A stretch of 32,307 nucleotides of DNA, from positions 1-32,307 of the forward strand of contig JAZNNQ010000010.1 in the NCBI GenBank assembly GCA_045580305.1, read 5' to 3'. The DNA comes from RGIG7332 sp045580305 (lineage in GTDB: Bacteria; Bacillota; Clostridia; Oscillospirales; JAAYXM01). The notes beneath the pieces are model-generated. The model was not told the DNA's origin. It made no database searches and saw nothing but the letters and a program-made list of their open reading frames with translations. This document shows positions 8,528 through 18,600 of this stretch, one piece after another. The translations under genes were made by a program, and so were the position numbers. Within the stretch, counting starts at the first letter, position 1. Every line of letters begins with the position of its first letter.

Positions 8528-9607
8528 AAATGTATATATCCAGTTGCAGGTATTGCTTGCCCTTTTAAAGGGGATACCCGTTGTGAGATAACACAGCGGC
8601 TTTATGGTAGCAAGGGTTTTTGTGACGATAAAGCAAACCGCGTAGATCGCAAGGGAATTGATAAGTGTTTCACCGAAGGTTTTTGCGATAATCTCCTCGC
8701 GCTCCATGGCATAGAGCAGGATATTGTGCATCATATAAATGGCGAGGGACAAGGGAATAAGAGGCAAGCGGGATAAAATTTTGCTTTTCTTGTTTGCAAC
8801 CTGCTTAAACAGCAGGAAAATTGCAGCGGCAAGGAAAATTTCCCAGCCTGCACTTTGATTTTGGAAGGTTTGATTGTACTCACTGATACTTAATTTATAT
8901 GTTCCGAAAGAGATTATTGCAAGAAGCGCCGCTATTGTAAAAATTAAAAGGGAATTTGGCACTTTCTTTTTTAATTTACCTAAATAAAAACCCAAAATAA
9001 AGGTGCAAAGGTGATTTCCTAAAAATCCCATCTGGGTTATAAATTTAATTTCTAAAAAGCGGTCAAGATTTGCGGGTAACACCGCTTGCAGTGCGGGTTT
9101 TAAGGAAACAAGTGCAATAATGGAGAGCACCAGTATATGGCCGCCACGGCTTAAATTTTTAAGTCCGCCATAGAGTATGGGTGAGATCAAATAAAGGGCG
9201 ACTAATGTGTACACATACCACAGGTGCACCGCGGCAGGGGATGCGAGCGCCGATACACAAGTATCAAAAATATTCTCTGCACTCAATGAATTTGTATAAT
9301 AAAGGCGGGTAATGATCGCAACCAGTGACCAGAAGATAAGCGGCACAATAAGCTTTGGTAAACGACGCTTTAAGAGGGATTTTATATCTGTGCTCTTTTC
9401 GTCGCTTAAAAGCAGATATCCGCTCATCATAAAAAACAGCGGTACAGCGGTAAAACCGAGGCTGACAAGGACATTTATAAAGTGCCAGTCGGCATTTATC
9501 CCTGCTCTCAGAGGGAAGGCCGACACATGCATATAGATAACGAAAAATGCGGCTATTGCACGAAGATAGTCAAAATAATGAACATGCTCGCGCTCTTTGT
9601 ATTGCAT
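8510..9607 (-). CDS. Acyltransferase-3 family integral membrane protein
   Basis: 365 aa, a normal length for the family. It opens with the family signature HYFDYLRAIAAFFVIYMHVS, where the histidine of YMH is the conserved putative catalytic residue. About ten hydrophobic segments follow, including GFTAVPLFFMMSGYLLL and HLWYVYTLVALYLISPIL, both typical of this family (OafA/WecH/NodX-like). Members transfer acetyl, succinyl or other acyl groups onto cell-surface sugars or lipids. The start has ribosome binding site aaggaggg nine bases upstream and its own promoter candidate. It is divergent from the activase gene and its stop lies in the shared terminator. Acceptor unknown. Confidence 0.9.
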   Translation of the reverse strand: MQYKEREHVHYFDYLRAIAAFFVIYMHVSAFPLRAGINADWHFINVLVSLGFTAVPLFFMMSGYLLLSDEKSTDIKSLLKRRLPKLIVPLIFWSLVAIITRLYYTNSLSAENIFDTCVSALASPAAVHLWYVYTLVALYLISPILYGGLKNLSRGGHILVLSIIALVSLKPALQAVLPANLDRFLEIKFITQMGFLGNHLCTFILGFYLGKLKKKVPNSLLIFTIAALLAIISFGTYKLSISEYNQTFQNQSAGWEIFLAAAIFLLFKQVANKKSKILSRLPLIPLSLAIYMMHNILLYAMEREEIIAKTFGETLINSLAIYAVCFIVTKTLATIKPLCYLTTGIPFKRASNTCNWIYTFKKPAE

Positions 9608-9630
9608 AGTAAATCCCTCCTTCGGAAGTA

Positions 9631-9659
9631 AGTATAACAGAGAGAAAATGAAAAGTAAA
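9631..9659 (-). promoter_or_regulatory. Sigma-A-type promoter for the acyltransferase
   Basis: Read on the minus strand: TTTACT (9659-9654), a 17-bp spacer, then TATACT (9636-9631). It lies about 25 bp before the start codon at 9607. Confidence 0.6.
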
Positions 9660-9685
9660 GTTTATACAATTTTTACATTTTGTTC

Positions 9686-9714
9686 TTCAATTTTATTTTT
9701 TTGAGGAGTATAAT
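9686..9714 (+). promoter_or_regulatory. Promoter candidate for the activase/lipoprotein operon
   Basis: A perfect TATAAT at 9709-9714, with a weak -35 (ttcaat, 9686-9691) at 17-bp spacing. Transcription from here would begin near 9721, downstream of the TTG at 9714. That favours the ATG at 9759 as the protein start. Confidence 0.5.
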
Positions 9715-9758
9715 TGTCTTGTATAGAAACTTGTGTTTTCACAGAAAGAATGGGATTT

Positions 9759-12700
9759 ATGAAGAGATATCGCGCGGGAATAGACATAGGCTCAACCACG
9801 GTTAAGCTTGTGCTTCTCGATGAAAATGACAATATTATATACGGCAAATATCGCCGACATAGCGCCAAGACGCAGGAAACGCTTTTGGGTCTTTTGATGG
9901 ATGTGCGCTCTCTTTACGGCGATTGTGAGATCAAGGTAAGCATTACCGGCTCGGGTTGTATCAATTTGTGCAAGGTTTTGGACATACCCTTTGTTCAAGA
10001 GGTGGTCGCGGTGGCAGACGCGCTGAAAAGCGTTGCGCCGCAGACCGATGTTGCAATCGAGCTTGGTGGAGAGGATGCAAAGATTATCTATTTTGACGGC
10101 GGAATTGAGGAGCGTATGAACGGCGTTTGCGCCGGCGGAACAGGCTCCTTTATCGACCAGATGGCATCGCTCCTGCAGACCGATGCCGAGGGTCTTAACG
10201 AAGCGGCTAAAGAATATAAGCAGATATATCCGATTGCCGCCCGCTGCGGCGTTTTTGCTAAGACCGACATTCAGCCGCTTATAAATGAAGGTGCGACCAA
10301 GGCAGACCTTGCCGCGTCCATTTACCAGGCGGTGGTCAATCAGACCATATCAGGTCTTGCTTGCGGTAAGCCCATCCGCGGCTGTGTTGCTTTTTTGGGT
10401 GGCCCGCTCCACTTTATGACCGAACTTAAGGCGGCGTTTATCCGCACCCTTAAATTAACCGATGAAAACATTGTTGACCCCGAAAATTCCCACCTTTTTG
10501 CCGCCCTTGGTGCGGCGCTCAGCAACGGGGGAAAGGTGGTTTCTGTTGCTGAAATAGCAGATAAAATCAAGGCGGGTGTCAAGATAGAATTTGAGATGCC
10601 GCGCCTGCCCGCGCTCTTTGAAGGCGAGCGCGAGTATAACGAATTCTGTATTCGTCACGCGAAGGCGGTGGTGCCTCGCGCACCTATAGGTACATATTCG
10701 GGCAATTGCTATTTAGGCATCGATGCCGGATCCACCACCACAAAAATTGCTCTTATCGGCGAAGATGGCGAGCTGTTATATTCCTTCTATGCCAACAATG
10801 AGGGTAATCCAATTGAGACCACAAGACGGGCACTTATAGAAATGCTTGGTAAAATTCCCGAGGGAGCGAAAATCGCGTCGTCTTGCTCCACGGGTTATGG
10901 TGAGGCGCTTTTGAAATCCGCTTTTTCTTTGGATTTCGGAGAGGTTGAGACCATTGCCCACTGCACCGCCGCGACATTTTTTGACAAGGATGTTGACTGT
11001 GTGCTCGATATAGGCGGGCAGGATATGAAGTGCATCCGCCTTAAAGACGGCGTTGTGGATAATATTATGCTCAACGAGGCGTGCTCCTCCGGCTGTGGTT
11101 CTTTTATTGAAAATTTTGCAACCTCTCTCGGCTATACTGCGGCAGAATTCAGCGAAGAGGCACTTTTTGCTGAAAATCCCGTTGACCTGGGCACCCGTTG
11201 TACCGTATTTATGAATTCAAATGTCAAGCAGGCACAAAAGGAAGGTGCCCATGTTTCCGACATTTCAGCAGGTCTTGCATATTCGGTAATTAAAAATGCA
11301 CTGCACAAGGTAATCAAACTTGCAGATGCCCGTGATCTGGGTGTACATATAGTTGTGCAGGGCGGCACCTTTTATAATAAAGCCGTACTGCGCGCCTTTG
11401 AAAAAATTTCCGGCGTAGAGGCGGTGTGTCCCGACATTTCGGGCATTATGGGCGCATTCGGCGCCGCCCTCGTCGCAAAGGCGAATTCTAATGGCGAAGA
11501 TAGCACAATGCTGTCTGTTGATGAAATAAAAAACCTTGAATATACTACGACGACACGCCGTTGCGGCGGATGTAACAATAAATGTATGCTTACCTTCAAC
11601 AAATTTTCATCGGGTAAGGTGCATATTTCCGGTAACCGCTGTGAAAAGGGAATTGGTGCAAAGGGTGAAAAATCCGCACCCAATATGTACAAATTCAAGA
11701 TAGATACCATATTCGGCTACGAGCCGCTGGGCGATGATGCACCCCGCGGTGTTATCGGTATACCCAGAGTGCTGAATATTTACGAAAATTATCCCTTCTG
11801 GGCGACTTTCTTTAAGGAACTTGGCTTTAAGGTGGTTTTATCCCCACTTTCCAGCCGTAAGATTTATGAGCTGGGTATGGAGTCTATTCCCTCGGAGTCT
11901 GAGTGTTATCCTGCAAAGCTTTCACACGGTCATGTTGAATGGCTCGTGCAAAATGGCGTTAAAACCATATTCCACCCCTGCGTTTTCTATGAGAAACAGG
12001 AAACGAAGGGCGCGCAGAACCATTTTAACTGTCCCATCGTTGTGTCCTATGCGGAGAACATTAAAAACAATGTTGAAGCGGTCACCAACGGCGATGTCAG
12101 ATACATTCGTCCCTTTATAGCGCTTACCGATGAAAAAACCGCGGCAGGCCGACTTGTTGAGGTGTGTGCCGAGGAATGGGGCATTGCCGAAAAAGAGGTA
12201 AGAGCGGCGGTGAAGTGCGCTTGGCGTGAGCAGGGAAGGACAAAAGAAAAAATCCGCGCAGAAGGTACGCGCCTTATTGCCGAGATGGAACGCGAGGGCG
12301 GTCGCGGAATTGTTCTTGCGGGCAGACCCTATCACATTGACCCGGAGATAAACCACGGTATCCCAGAGCTTATCGCATCCTTCGGCCTATATGTTTTCAG
12401 CGAGGACAGTTTACCGACAGACCACAATACCAACCGAAATATCCGCGTGGTTGACCAATGGGTTTATCATTCGCGCTTATACAGCGCGGCGGAATTTATC
12501 CGTACACGCGATGATATGGAGCTTTTACAGCTCAATTCTTTCGGTTGTGGTTTGGACGCGGTGACTTCCGACCAGGTAAGCGAAATTCTGGAAGACAGCA
12601 ACAAGCTCTATACGCTCATTAAAATCGACGAGGTAAATAATTTAGGCGCTGTGAGAATTCGTATCCGAAGCCTTCTGTCCGCAATGAAGATGCGCGAGCG

Positions 12701-13976
12701 GCAAGGAGTTGCAGCGCAGCCCCAAGAGGTGGCTTACCGGCCCGAAAAGTTTACCGAGGCTATGAAAAAAGCGGGTTATACTATTTTAGCGCCCCAGATG
12801 AGTCCTATCCACTTTGATATTTTAGAGCCGGTATTTAAAAAACACGGCTATAATGTTGTGGTGCTATCCAATGACGACCGCGGCGCAATTGATACCGGAC
12901 TTAAATATGTAAATAACGACGCCTGTTTCCCGTCGATAACCGTTGTGGGACAGATTATGCAGGCGGTGCTGTCGGGTAAGTATGACACAAACTCTCTTGC
13001 AATTATGATGACCCAGACCGGCGGCTGCTGTCGTGCCAGCAACTATGTGGCATTTATCCGCCGCGCCCTTGCAAAAGCGGGCCTTTCGCACATTCCGGTA
13101 ATTTCACTCAATGCAAACGGAATGGAGAAAAATCCGGGCTTTAGCTGGAGTGCGGGACTTTTAGAGGATGCCATTCATGCTCTGGTCTACGGTGACCTGT
13201 TTATGCGCTGCCTTTACAAGGTGCGCCCCTATGAGAAGGTGGGCGGCAGTGCAAATGCCCTGCACGAAAAGTGGAAGAAGATATGTATCGACTCGCTAAT
13301 TAATCCCAAGAGCAAGTATAAATACAAAAAGGTCTGTCAGGGTATTGTTTCGGATTTTGACAATTTCCCGATTGATGAAACAATAAAGAAGCCGAAAGTG
13401 GGCGTAGTAGGCGAAATTTTGGTTAAATATATGCCTCTTGCCAATAATCATATTGTGGAGCTTCTTGAAAAAGAGGGCGCCGAGGCGGTTGTGCCGGATA
13501 TGATAGACTTTTTCAACTACAGCGTCTTCGGCGCGCAGTATAAGAGCAGATATTTAGGCGCAACACGAATGGGAGCACTGGTTTCCAAAATCGCCATAAA
13601 GCTCATTCGTACCATAAGAAAACCCGCTATTCGTGCCCTGAAGAAGAGCAGGCGCTTCGCACCGCCGATCGAAATAGAGAAAGTGGCGGAGATCACACGC
13701 CCCTTCCTGTCCCTCGGTAATCAATACGGCGAGGGCTGGTTCTTAACCGGCGAAATGGTGGAACTTATAAGTCACGGAACACCAAACATCGTCTGTATTC
13801 AGCCTTTTGCCTGCCTTCCGAACCATGTAGTGGGGAAAGGTGTAATAAAATCCATTAAAAAAGCGTATCCCCAGGCTAATATCGTTGCTCTGGATTATGA
13901 TCCGGGCGCAAGTGAGGTAAATCAGCTTAACCGAATTAAGCTCATGCTCTCCGCCGCGAAAAATGCGACGGATTGA
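9759..13976 (+). CDS. Fused acyl-CoA dehydratase activase (two BcrA/BadF-type ASKHA domains) with DUF2229 and HgdB-like C-terminal region
   Basis: 1405 aa, near the usual length of this fused family. ASKHA domain 1 (residues ~6-275) opens with GIDIGSTTVKL. Domain 2 (residues ~318-575) opens with GIDAGSTTTKI at G320. Each holds the two cysteine motifs that bind the bridging [4Fe-4S] cluster in dimeric activators: VCAGGTGSF plus ARCGVFAKTD, then ACSSGCGSF plus TRCTVFMNSN. A cysteine knuckle follows (C602, C605, C609, C628). DUF2229 starts near 655, and a dehydratase-subunit-like region extends from ~1005 to the end. Known activators use ATP to push one electron into 2-hydroxyacyl-CoA dehydratases; the target of the fused form is not established. 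An in-frame TTG at 9714 with gaggag would add 15 residues, but it overlaps the -10, so I prefer ATG 9759. No dehydratase genes are adjacent. The downstream lipoprotein is 17 bp away. Confidence 0.88.
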   Translation: MKRYRAGIDIGSTTVKLVLLDENDNIIYGKYRRHSAKTQETLLGLLMDVRSLYGDCEIKVSITGSGCINLCKVLDIPFVQEVVAVADALKSVAPQTDVAIELGGEDAKIIYFDGGIEERMNGVCAGGTGSFIDQMASLLQTDAEGLNEAAKEYKQIYPIAARCGVFAKTDIQPLINEGATKADLAASIYQAVVNQTISGLACGKPIRGCVAFLGGPLHFMTELKAAFIRTLKLTDENIVDPENSHLFAALGAALSNGGKVVSVAEIADKIKAGVKIEFEMPRLPALFEGEREYNEFCIRHAKAVVPRAPIGTYSGNCYLGIDAGSTTTKIALIGEDGELLYSFYANNEGNPIETTRRALIEMLGKIPEGAKIASSCSTGYGEALLKSAFSLDFGEVETIAHCTAATFFDKDVDCVLDIGGQDMKCIRLKDGVVDNIMLNEACSSGCGSFIENFATSLGYTAAEFSEEALFAENPVDLGTRCTVFMNSNVKQAQKEGAHVSDISAGLAYSVIKNALHKVIKLADARDLGVHIVVQGGTFYNKAVLRAFEKISGVEAVCPDISGIMGAFGAALVAKANSNGEDSTMLSVDEIKNLEYTTTTRRCGGCNNKCMLTFNKFSSGKVHISGNRCEKGIGAKGEKSAPNMYKFKIDTIFGYEPLGDDAPRGVIGIPRVLNIYENYPFWATFFKELGFKVVLSPLSSRKIYELGMESIPSESECYPAKLSHGHVEWLVQNGVKTIFHPCVFYEKQETKGAQNHFNCPIVVSYAENIKNNVEAVTNGDVRYIRPFIALTDEKTAAGRLVEVCAEEWGIAEKEVRAAVKCAWREQGRTKEKIRAEGTRLIAEMEREGGRGIVLAGRPYHIDPEINHGIPELIASFGLYVFSEDSLPTDHNTNRNIRVVDQWVYHSRLYSAAEFIRTRDDMELLQLNSFGCGLDAVTSDQVSEILEDSNKLYTLIKIDEVNNLGAVRIRIRSLLSAMKMRERQGVAAQPQEVAYRPEKFTEAMKKAGYTILAPQMSPIHFDILEPVFKKHGYNVVVLSNDDRGAIDTGLKYVNNDACFPSITVVGQIMQAVLSGKYDTNSLAIMMTQTGGCCRASNYVAFIRRALAKAGLSHIPVISLNANGMEKNPGFSWSAGLLEDAIHALVYGDLFMRCLYKVRPYEKVGGSANALHEKWKKICIDSLINPKSKYKYKKVCQGIVSDFDNFPIDETIKKPKVGVVGEILVKYMPLANNHIVELLEKEGAEAVVPDMIDFFNYSVFGAQYKSRYLGATRMGALVSKIAIKLIRTIRKPAIRALKKSRRFAPPIEIEKVAEITRPFLSLGNQYGEGWFLTGEMVELISHGTPNIVCIQPFACLPNHVVGKGVIKSIKKAYPQANIVALDYDPGASEVNQLNRIKLMLSAAKNATD

Positions 13977-13993
13977 TTTCGAAAGGAGAAAAT

Positions 13994-15544
13994 ATGAAAA
14001 AATTCATACTTTTACTAACGGCTGCTATTCTGATGGTTTCTATCACCGCGTGTGGCGAAAACGCGGGAATAAATATGCAGGACGCTGTTGAAATTTCTCT
14101 TAGTGATACGGGAATTAAAGTGGCAGGCGCAGATGCATCACGCGATGCAACACAAGCGGTTTATGTTGCAAACGACATAGTTTACTATGAGTCAGGCAAG
14201 GATTTCACCTACGGTGAGGGCGAAGAAAAGGATGCCCACACAGCGGAAGAAGCGGCAGCTCATACTGTAGTTAAAATTACAAAGCCCGGCACTTACAGTT
14301 TATCCGGCAAACTCTCCAAGGGTCAGATCGCGGTTGATCTTGGCGAGGAAGCAGAGGACGATAAAAGCGCGGTTGTAAATCTTGTTTTAAACGGGGTTGA
14401 TATCACCTGCGATGTAGCACCTGCGGTCATTTTCTACAATGTTTACGAATGTGGCGATGATGAAGAAGAGAGGGCGACAAAGGATGTCGACACATCTAAA
14501 GCGGGTGCTAATGTATATATTGCGAATGACACTGTAAATACAGTAAACGGAGCATATGTTGCCCGCATTTACGAACCGGGAACGGTTAAACTCGGCGATG
14601 ACGGCAAGACGGTTGAGGATGCGGATAAGCTTCACAAATACGACGGCGCATTTTACTCCAAAATGTCTATGAATATAAACGGTGACAGCGGCGTTTTAAA
14701 TATAAACGCGGCAAATGAAGGCTTAGACAGTGAACTGCACCTTACCATCAACGGTGGCAATATCAATATCAACTCGGGTAACGACGGCATAAACACCAAC
14801 GAGGACAATGTTTCCGTAACCACCATAAACGGCGGCAATCTCAAAATAAATGTAAACGGTTCAACCGGTGAGGGCGACGGTATCGACTCTAACGGCTGGC
14901 TTGTTATAAACGGCGGTACGGTAACTGCTGAGGCTTGCTCTTTCAGTGGAGATGCGGGAATCGACTCCGACAAGGGAATTCACATCAACGGCGGCACGGT
15001 AGTTGCAACCGGAAATATGCTCGACCGAATAGAAGATGGCGGCGCAACATATGCTACATTTAATTTTGCAGAAAAACAAAAGGGAAATGTATCTGCTATC
15101 ATTATGAAAGATAAAGACGGCGAAGAGATCTTTAAGATAACCCCTGCGAATGACTATTCAATACTGATTTATTCAAGCCCGGACCTGGTTGAAGGAACAT
15201 ATACCCTGTGGAGCGATGGCACACAGCTTGCAGGTGCGGCTATGATGTTCGGGGGTCGCGGTGACAGAGGCCCGGGCGGTGCGCGACCGGAGATGCCGGA
15301 TGGTATGGAAAGACCTGAAGGAATGGAAAAACCGGAGGATTTTGACCCGGAAAAAATGAAGCCAAACTTCAACCCGGAAAATGCGCACCAAGACTTCCCA
15401 GACGGCGAAAGACCGCAAATGCCGGAAGGTGAAATGGGAAGAGGCGGATTTGCCGCAAGAGAAAATGCCAATATTGAGTTAAGCCCCGAATTTGTAATTA
15501 AAAAGGGCGCAAATATGTTCTCTATGATAGGGAAAATGCAGTAA
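13994..15544 (+). CDS. Lipoprotein with Cthe_2159-like beta-helix carbohydrate-binding domain
   Basis: 516 aa from ATG 13994, which has aaaggag seven bases upstream; the in-frame ATG at 13973 overlaps the preceding stop and lacks a site. The signal peptide ends in a lipobox, ITAC with C20, so the protein is lipid-anchored outside the membrane. Residues ~60-420 contain repeated strand-turn units (INGGNININSGNDGINTN, INGGNLKINVNGS, INGGTVTAEA, INGGTVVATG), as in right-handed beta-helix carbohydrate-binding proteins of the Cthe_2159 type, where a member binds acidic polysaccharides such as polygalacturonate. A Gly/Pro/Met/acid-rich stretch (residues ~420-485) precedes a short C-terminal segment. 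It shares a transcript with the activase gene, an unexplained pairing. The binding role fits the polysaccharide-lyase locus that follows. Confidence 0.82.
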   Translation: MKKFILLLTAAILMVSITACGENAGINMQDAVEISLSDTGIKVAGADASRDATQAVYVANDIVYYESGKDFTYGEGEEKDAHTAEEAAAHTVVKITKPGTYSLSGKLSKGQIAVDLGEEAEDDKSAVVNLVLNGVDITCDVAPAVIFYNVYECGDDEEERATKDVDTSKAGANVYIANDTVNTVNGAYVARIYEPGTVKLGDDGKTVEDADKLHKYDGAFYSKMSMNINGDSGVLNINAANEGLDSELHLTINGGNININSGNDGINTNEDNVSVTTINGGNLKINVNGSTGEGDGIDSNGWLVINGGTVTAEACSFSGDAGIDSDKGIHINGGTVVATGNMLDRIEDGGATYATFNFAEKQKGNVSAIIMKDKDGEEIFKITPANDYSILIYSSPDLVEGTYTLWSDGTQLAGAAMMFGGRGDRGPGGARPEMPDGMERPEGMEKPEDFDPEKMKPNFNPENAHQDFPDGERPQMPEGEMGRGGFAARENANIELSPEFVIKKGANMFSMIGKMQ

Positions 15545-15565
15545 AAAACATCGAAAATAATACTT

Positions 15566-15606
15566 AAGCACCCCCTTTTGTCCATTGACACAAGGGAGTG
15601 CTTTTT
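15566..15606 (+). terminator. Rho-independent terminator after the lipoprotein gene
   Basis: aagcaccccctt (15566-15577) pairs with aagggagtgctt (15592-15603) with one mismatch and continues into a T run. The 14-base loop contains the TTGACA of the next promoter. Confidence 0.85.
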
Positions 15607-15614
15607 GTTATACT
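15585..15614 (+). promoter_or_regulatory. Sigma-A-type promoter of the first lyase gene
   Basis: TTGACA (15585-15590), an 18-bp spacer, then TATACT (15609-15614). The -35 lies within the loop of the preceding terminator. A TATAAT at 15616-15621 is an alternative -10 but is too far from this -35. The leader to ATG 15672 would be about 50 nt. Confidence 0.6.
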
Positions 15615-15671
15615 TTATAATACGACTATTGTGGAAATTTATAACTTGAAATAAAGGATAGGAGAAGGTTT

Positions 15672-18600
15672 ATGACAAAGGGAATTTTAAAGAAAACAAT
15701 ATCGTTTATTCTTGCATTTTGTTTGGTAGTGGGCGTAATTCCTGCGATGGCAAGTGCTGCGGAAACCGGAGATAATATCAGCGATGAGTCCATCGAGGAT
15801 GAAACTATGCTCATTATTCCCGTTACATCCGAGGCACCTGCAGAGGATACTGATGCTGCAGCTTCCGGCGACGAGCCTGCGACGGTTGCAGAAACTACTA
15901 CCGATCCGGATATCGTTACCGGAAAGACAAGGCGATCTTTCTACCGTGATGACAAGGTTGCGGCACTCAGAAGCAATATCGAGAAGTACACCTGGGCGCA
16001 GGGTAGCCGCGACTATTACACTAAAAATGCGGAGAAATTTCTTGGTAATGAGGAAAAACTCTGGAACTCTGTTACCACACAGGAGCTTCCCCGAAGCTAT
16101 ATGACGGGTTTTCGTGCAGACCCCAAGGCGGCATTCTGCCGTTATTGCGGAGTCGATATGAATGCGGAATACGGCACTCCCTATTATGCATGGATAATTG
16201 ATGCGTGGACAACTCCGTGGAAAATTCAGTGTCCCTCCTGCCGCAAGTCCTTCCCCACAAATGATTTCGGAAGTTTTTATGAACTTGGTATCGGCGAGGA
16301 CGGTAAATGGTCATACGAGCTTGCAAAGAGTGAAAATGCAAAGCTTGTTGCCGCAGGTGAGGAAGGCTATCTTGTAAATAATTCACTTCCCGAAAAAGGT
16401 TCAACCTGGGGCGTTGACGACGGTTGGGGATATGTTGACCCTAACTCTACCTTTACCGATGCAAGGGGCAATGTTTTAAATTCTACACATACATATATTT
16501 CTTTCTATAACCATTGGGGTATCTGGCATACAAGCCTTCTTTACGATGCGGCTGACTGGCTGGGTAACGCATATCTTTACACAGGGGACGAGCGTTACGG
16601 CAATGCGGGCGCTATCCTTATGGACCGTATTGCGGATGTTTACCCCGACCTTACCACCGAGCCTTTCCGCCATCAGCTTACCGACGGCGGTCACTATGCA
16701 CCTAAAGGAAAAGCGTCCGACCTTATCTGGGAAAATCAGCTTGCTAAAAAATGGTGCGAAACCTATGACGCTGTGTGGCCGGCTTATGAGAATGAGGAGG
16801 TAATTACTTTCTTATCCGGTAAGGCCTCCCAGTATAAAATGGAAAATGACAAGACCACTCCTGCGAAAATCCGTCAGAACTGTGAGGACGGTATCCTTCG
16901 TGAAATTTACAGAAGCTATCAGTGCGGTCTTATTCAGGGCAATTTCGGTATGCCTCAGTCAACACTTGCAATTGCAGCGGTAGTTCTTGATACCATGCCC
17001 GAGACCAAGGAAATGATAGACTTCATTTACCGGGACGGTGAGACCCTGTCCACCGACGGTTCAGCACAGGGTAACCTTATTACCGGCGGTAACGTTAACC
17101 GTCAGATTTTCGACTACGTTGACGCAAACGGCGTTACCGACGAGGTTGCGCCCAACTATTCCGACCTTTGGGTTGGCGGTCTTAACGGCATTATCAATTA
17201 CCTTGAGGGTTATGATAAGTATGAGGCTGCCGATTTCTATAAAAACCCCCGATATGTAAAGATGTTTACCCACCAGCTGCCCACACTCCTGCGCCGTAAG
17301 GCAACCGTGCAGATCGGTGACAGCGGTGCTACTGCAAAGGATTCTTTCATCGGCATTGGAAGATGCTTAAAGCTTTACGAGAATACAAAATTGCCGATTT
17401 TTGCCCAGGCGCTTTACCACAATAACGGCAGAAGCACCAAGGGTTTAGTGTACGGTGTATATCACAGCGATCCGGAAAGTCTTGCAACCGATATTCAGAA
17501 TGTAATTGACACCTATGGTGAGTACGATTTCGATAAGTCGGTAAATCTTACCGACTACGGCTTTGCACATATCAAGAGCGTATCACATGAGAATGTTTAC
17601 AGCAAATATGAGGAGTCCGAGCGCAGCTTCTGGATGTACTACGGAAGATATGCAGGTCACGGACACCGCGACGCATTAAACCTTGGTATTGAGGCGAAGG
17701 GCCTTTCCGTTGCGCCGGAACTCGGCTATCCCGACGGCACTACCGGTGACCGTTACGACGGATGGGGTAAAACTACCGTTACTCACAATACGGTTATGGT
17801 AAATGACGGAAGACAGTTTGGTAATCGTACTACCGGTGTTCCTTACCACTTTGACGGTACGGAAAAGGTAAAGGTAATGGATGCCTCTGCAAAACAGCAG
17901 TACAGTGTGGATGAGTACTGCAGAACGGTTATTTCGGTTGACATTGACGATGAAAATTCATATGCTGTTGACCTTTTCCATATCAAGGGCGGAAGGCAGC
18001 ATTTATATACCTTCCATGCACTTTCCGATACTATTGCGGAGACTGAAAACCTTAATTTAGTACCCCAGACCGATTCAAGCGGAAATTATGTGGGTACATA
18101 TACAGGTGCAAGCTATACCTACGGCCAGTACGATTCTGCTAAACGCGGCTTTAACTATCTTTACAATGTGGATCGTGCTAAGAATGTATCCGGCGGAAAC
18201 TTTATGGTAGACTTCAAGATTACCGACTTCCGCGAGGTTCGCACCAATCCCAACCAGGATACACATCTTCGTATGACTATGATTAACGGCTTTGACCTTG
18301 CTGAGGTTGCCATTACTGACGGTAACCCGCCGAATAAGGAGTTTAACCCGGAAAAACTTAAATTCGTCCTTGCCCGTCGTAGCGGTACTAACTTAAACAC
18401 TCTCTTTACCACAGTGTTTGAGCCGTACAATGACGAAAGTGCTATTAAGAGTATTGAAAATGCAGATATCCAACGCGTTGACGGAAAAACTATCGGCGAG
18501 TCAGAGGTTCGCTCACTTAAAATTACTTTAAAGAACGGCCGTGTTGACTATGTTACCATGGCAAAGGATTCCTCCATTGAATATATTGTTGACGATTTCC

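Noticed and set aside
9312..9536. Plus-strand ORF inside the acyltransferase gene
   Set aside because: It is antisense to a clear multi-helix membrane protein and has no ribosome binding site or recognisable content.
9714..9758. TTG start with gaggag giving 15 extra residues on the activase
   Set aside because: The TTG overlaps a TATAAT that would start RNA downstream of it, and the ATG-encoded MKRYRAGIDIGSTT is the usual family N-terminus.
13973..13993. Earlier ATG for the lipoprotein gene
   Set aside because: It lacks a ribosome binding site and would put charged residues in front of a well-formed lipoprotein signal; aaaggag points to 13994.
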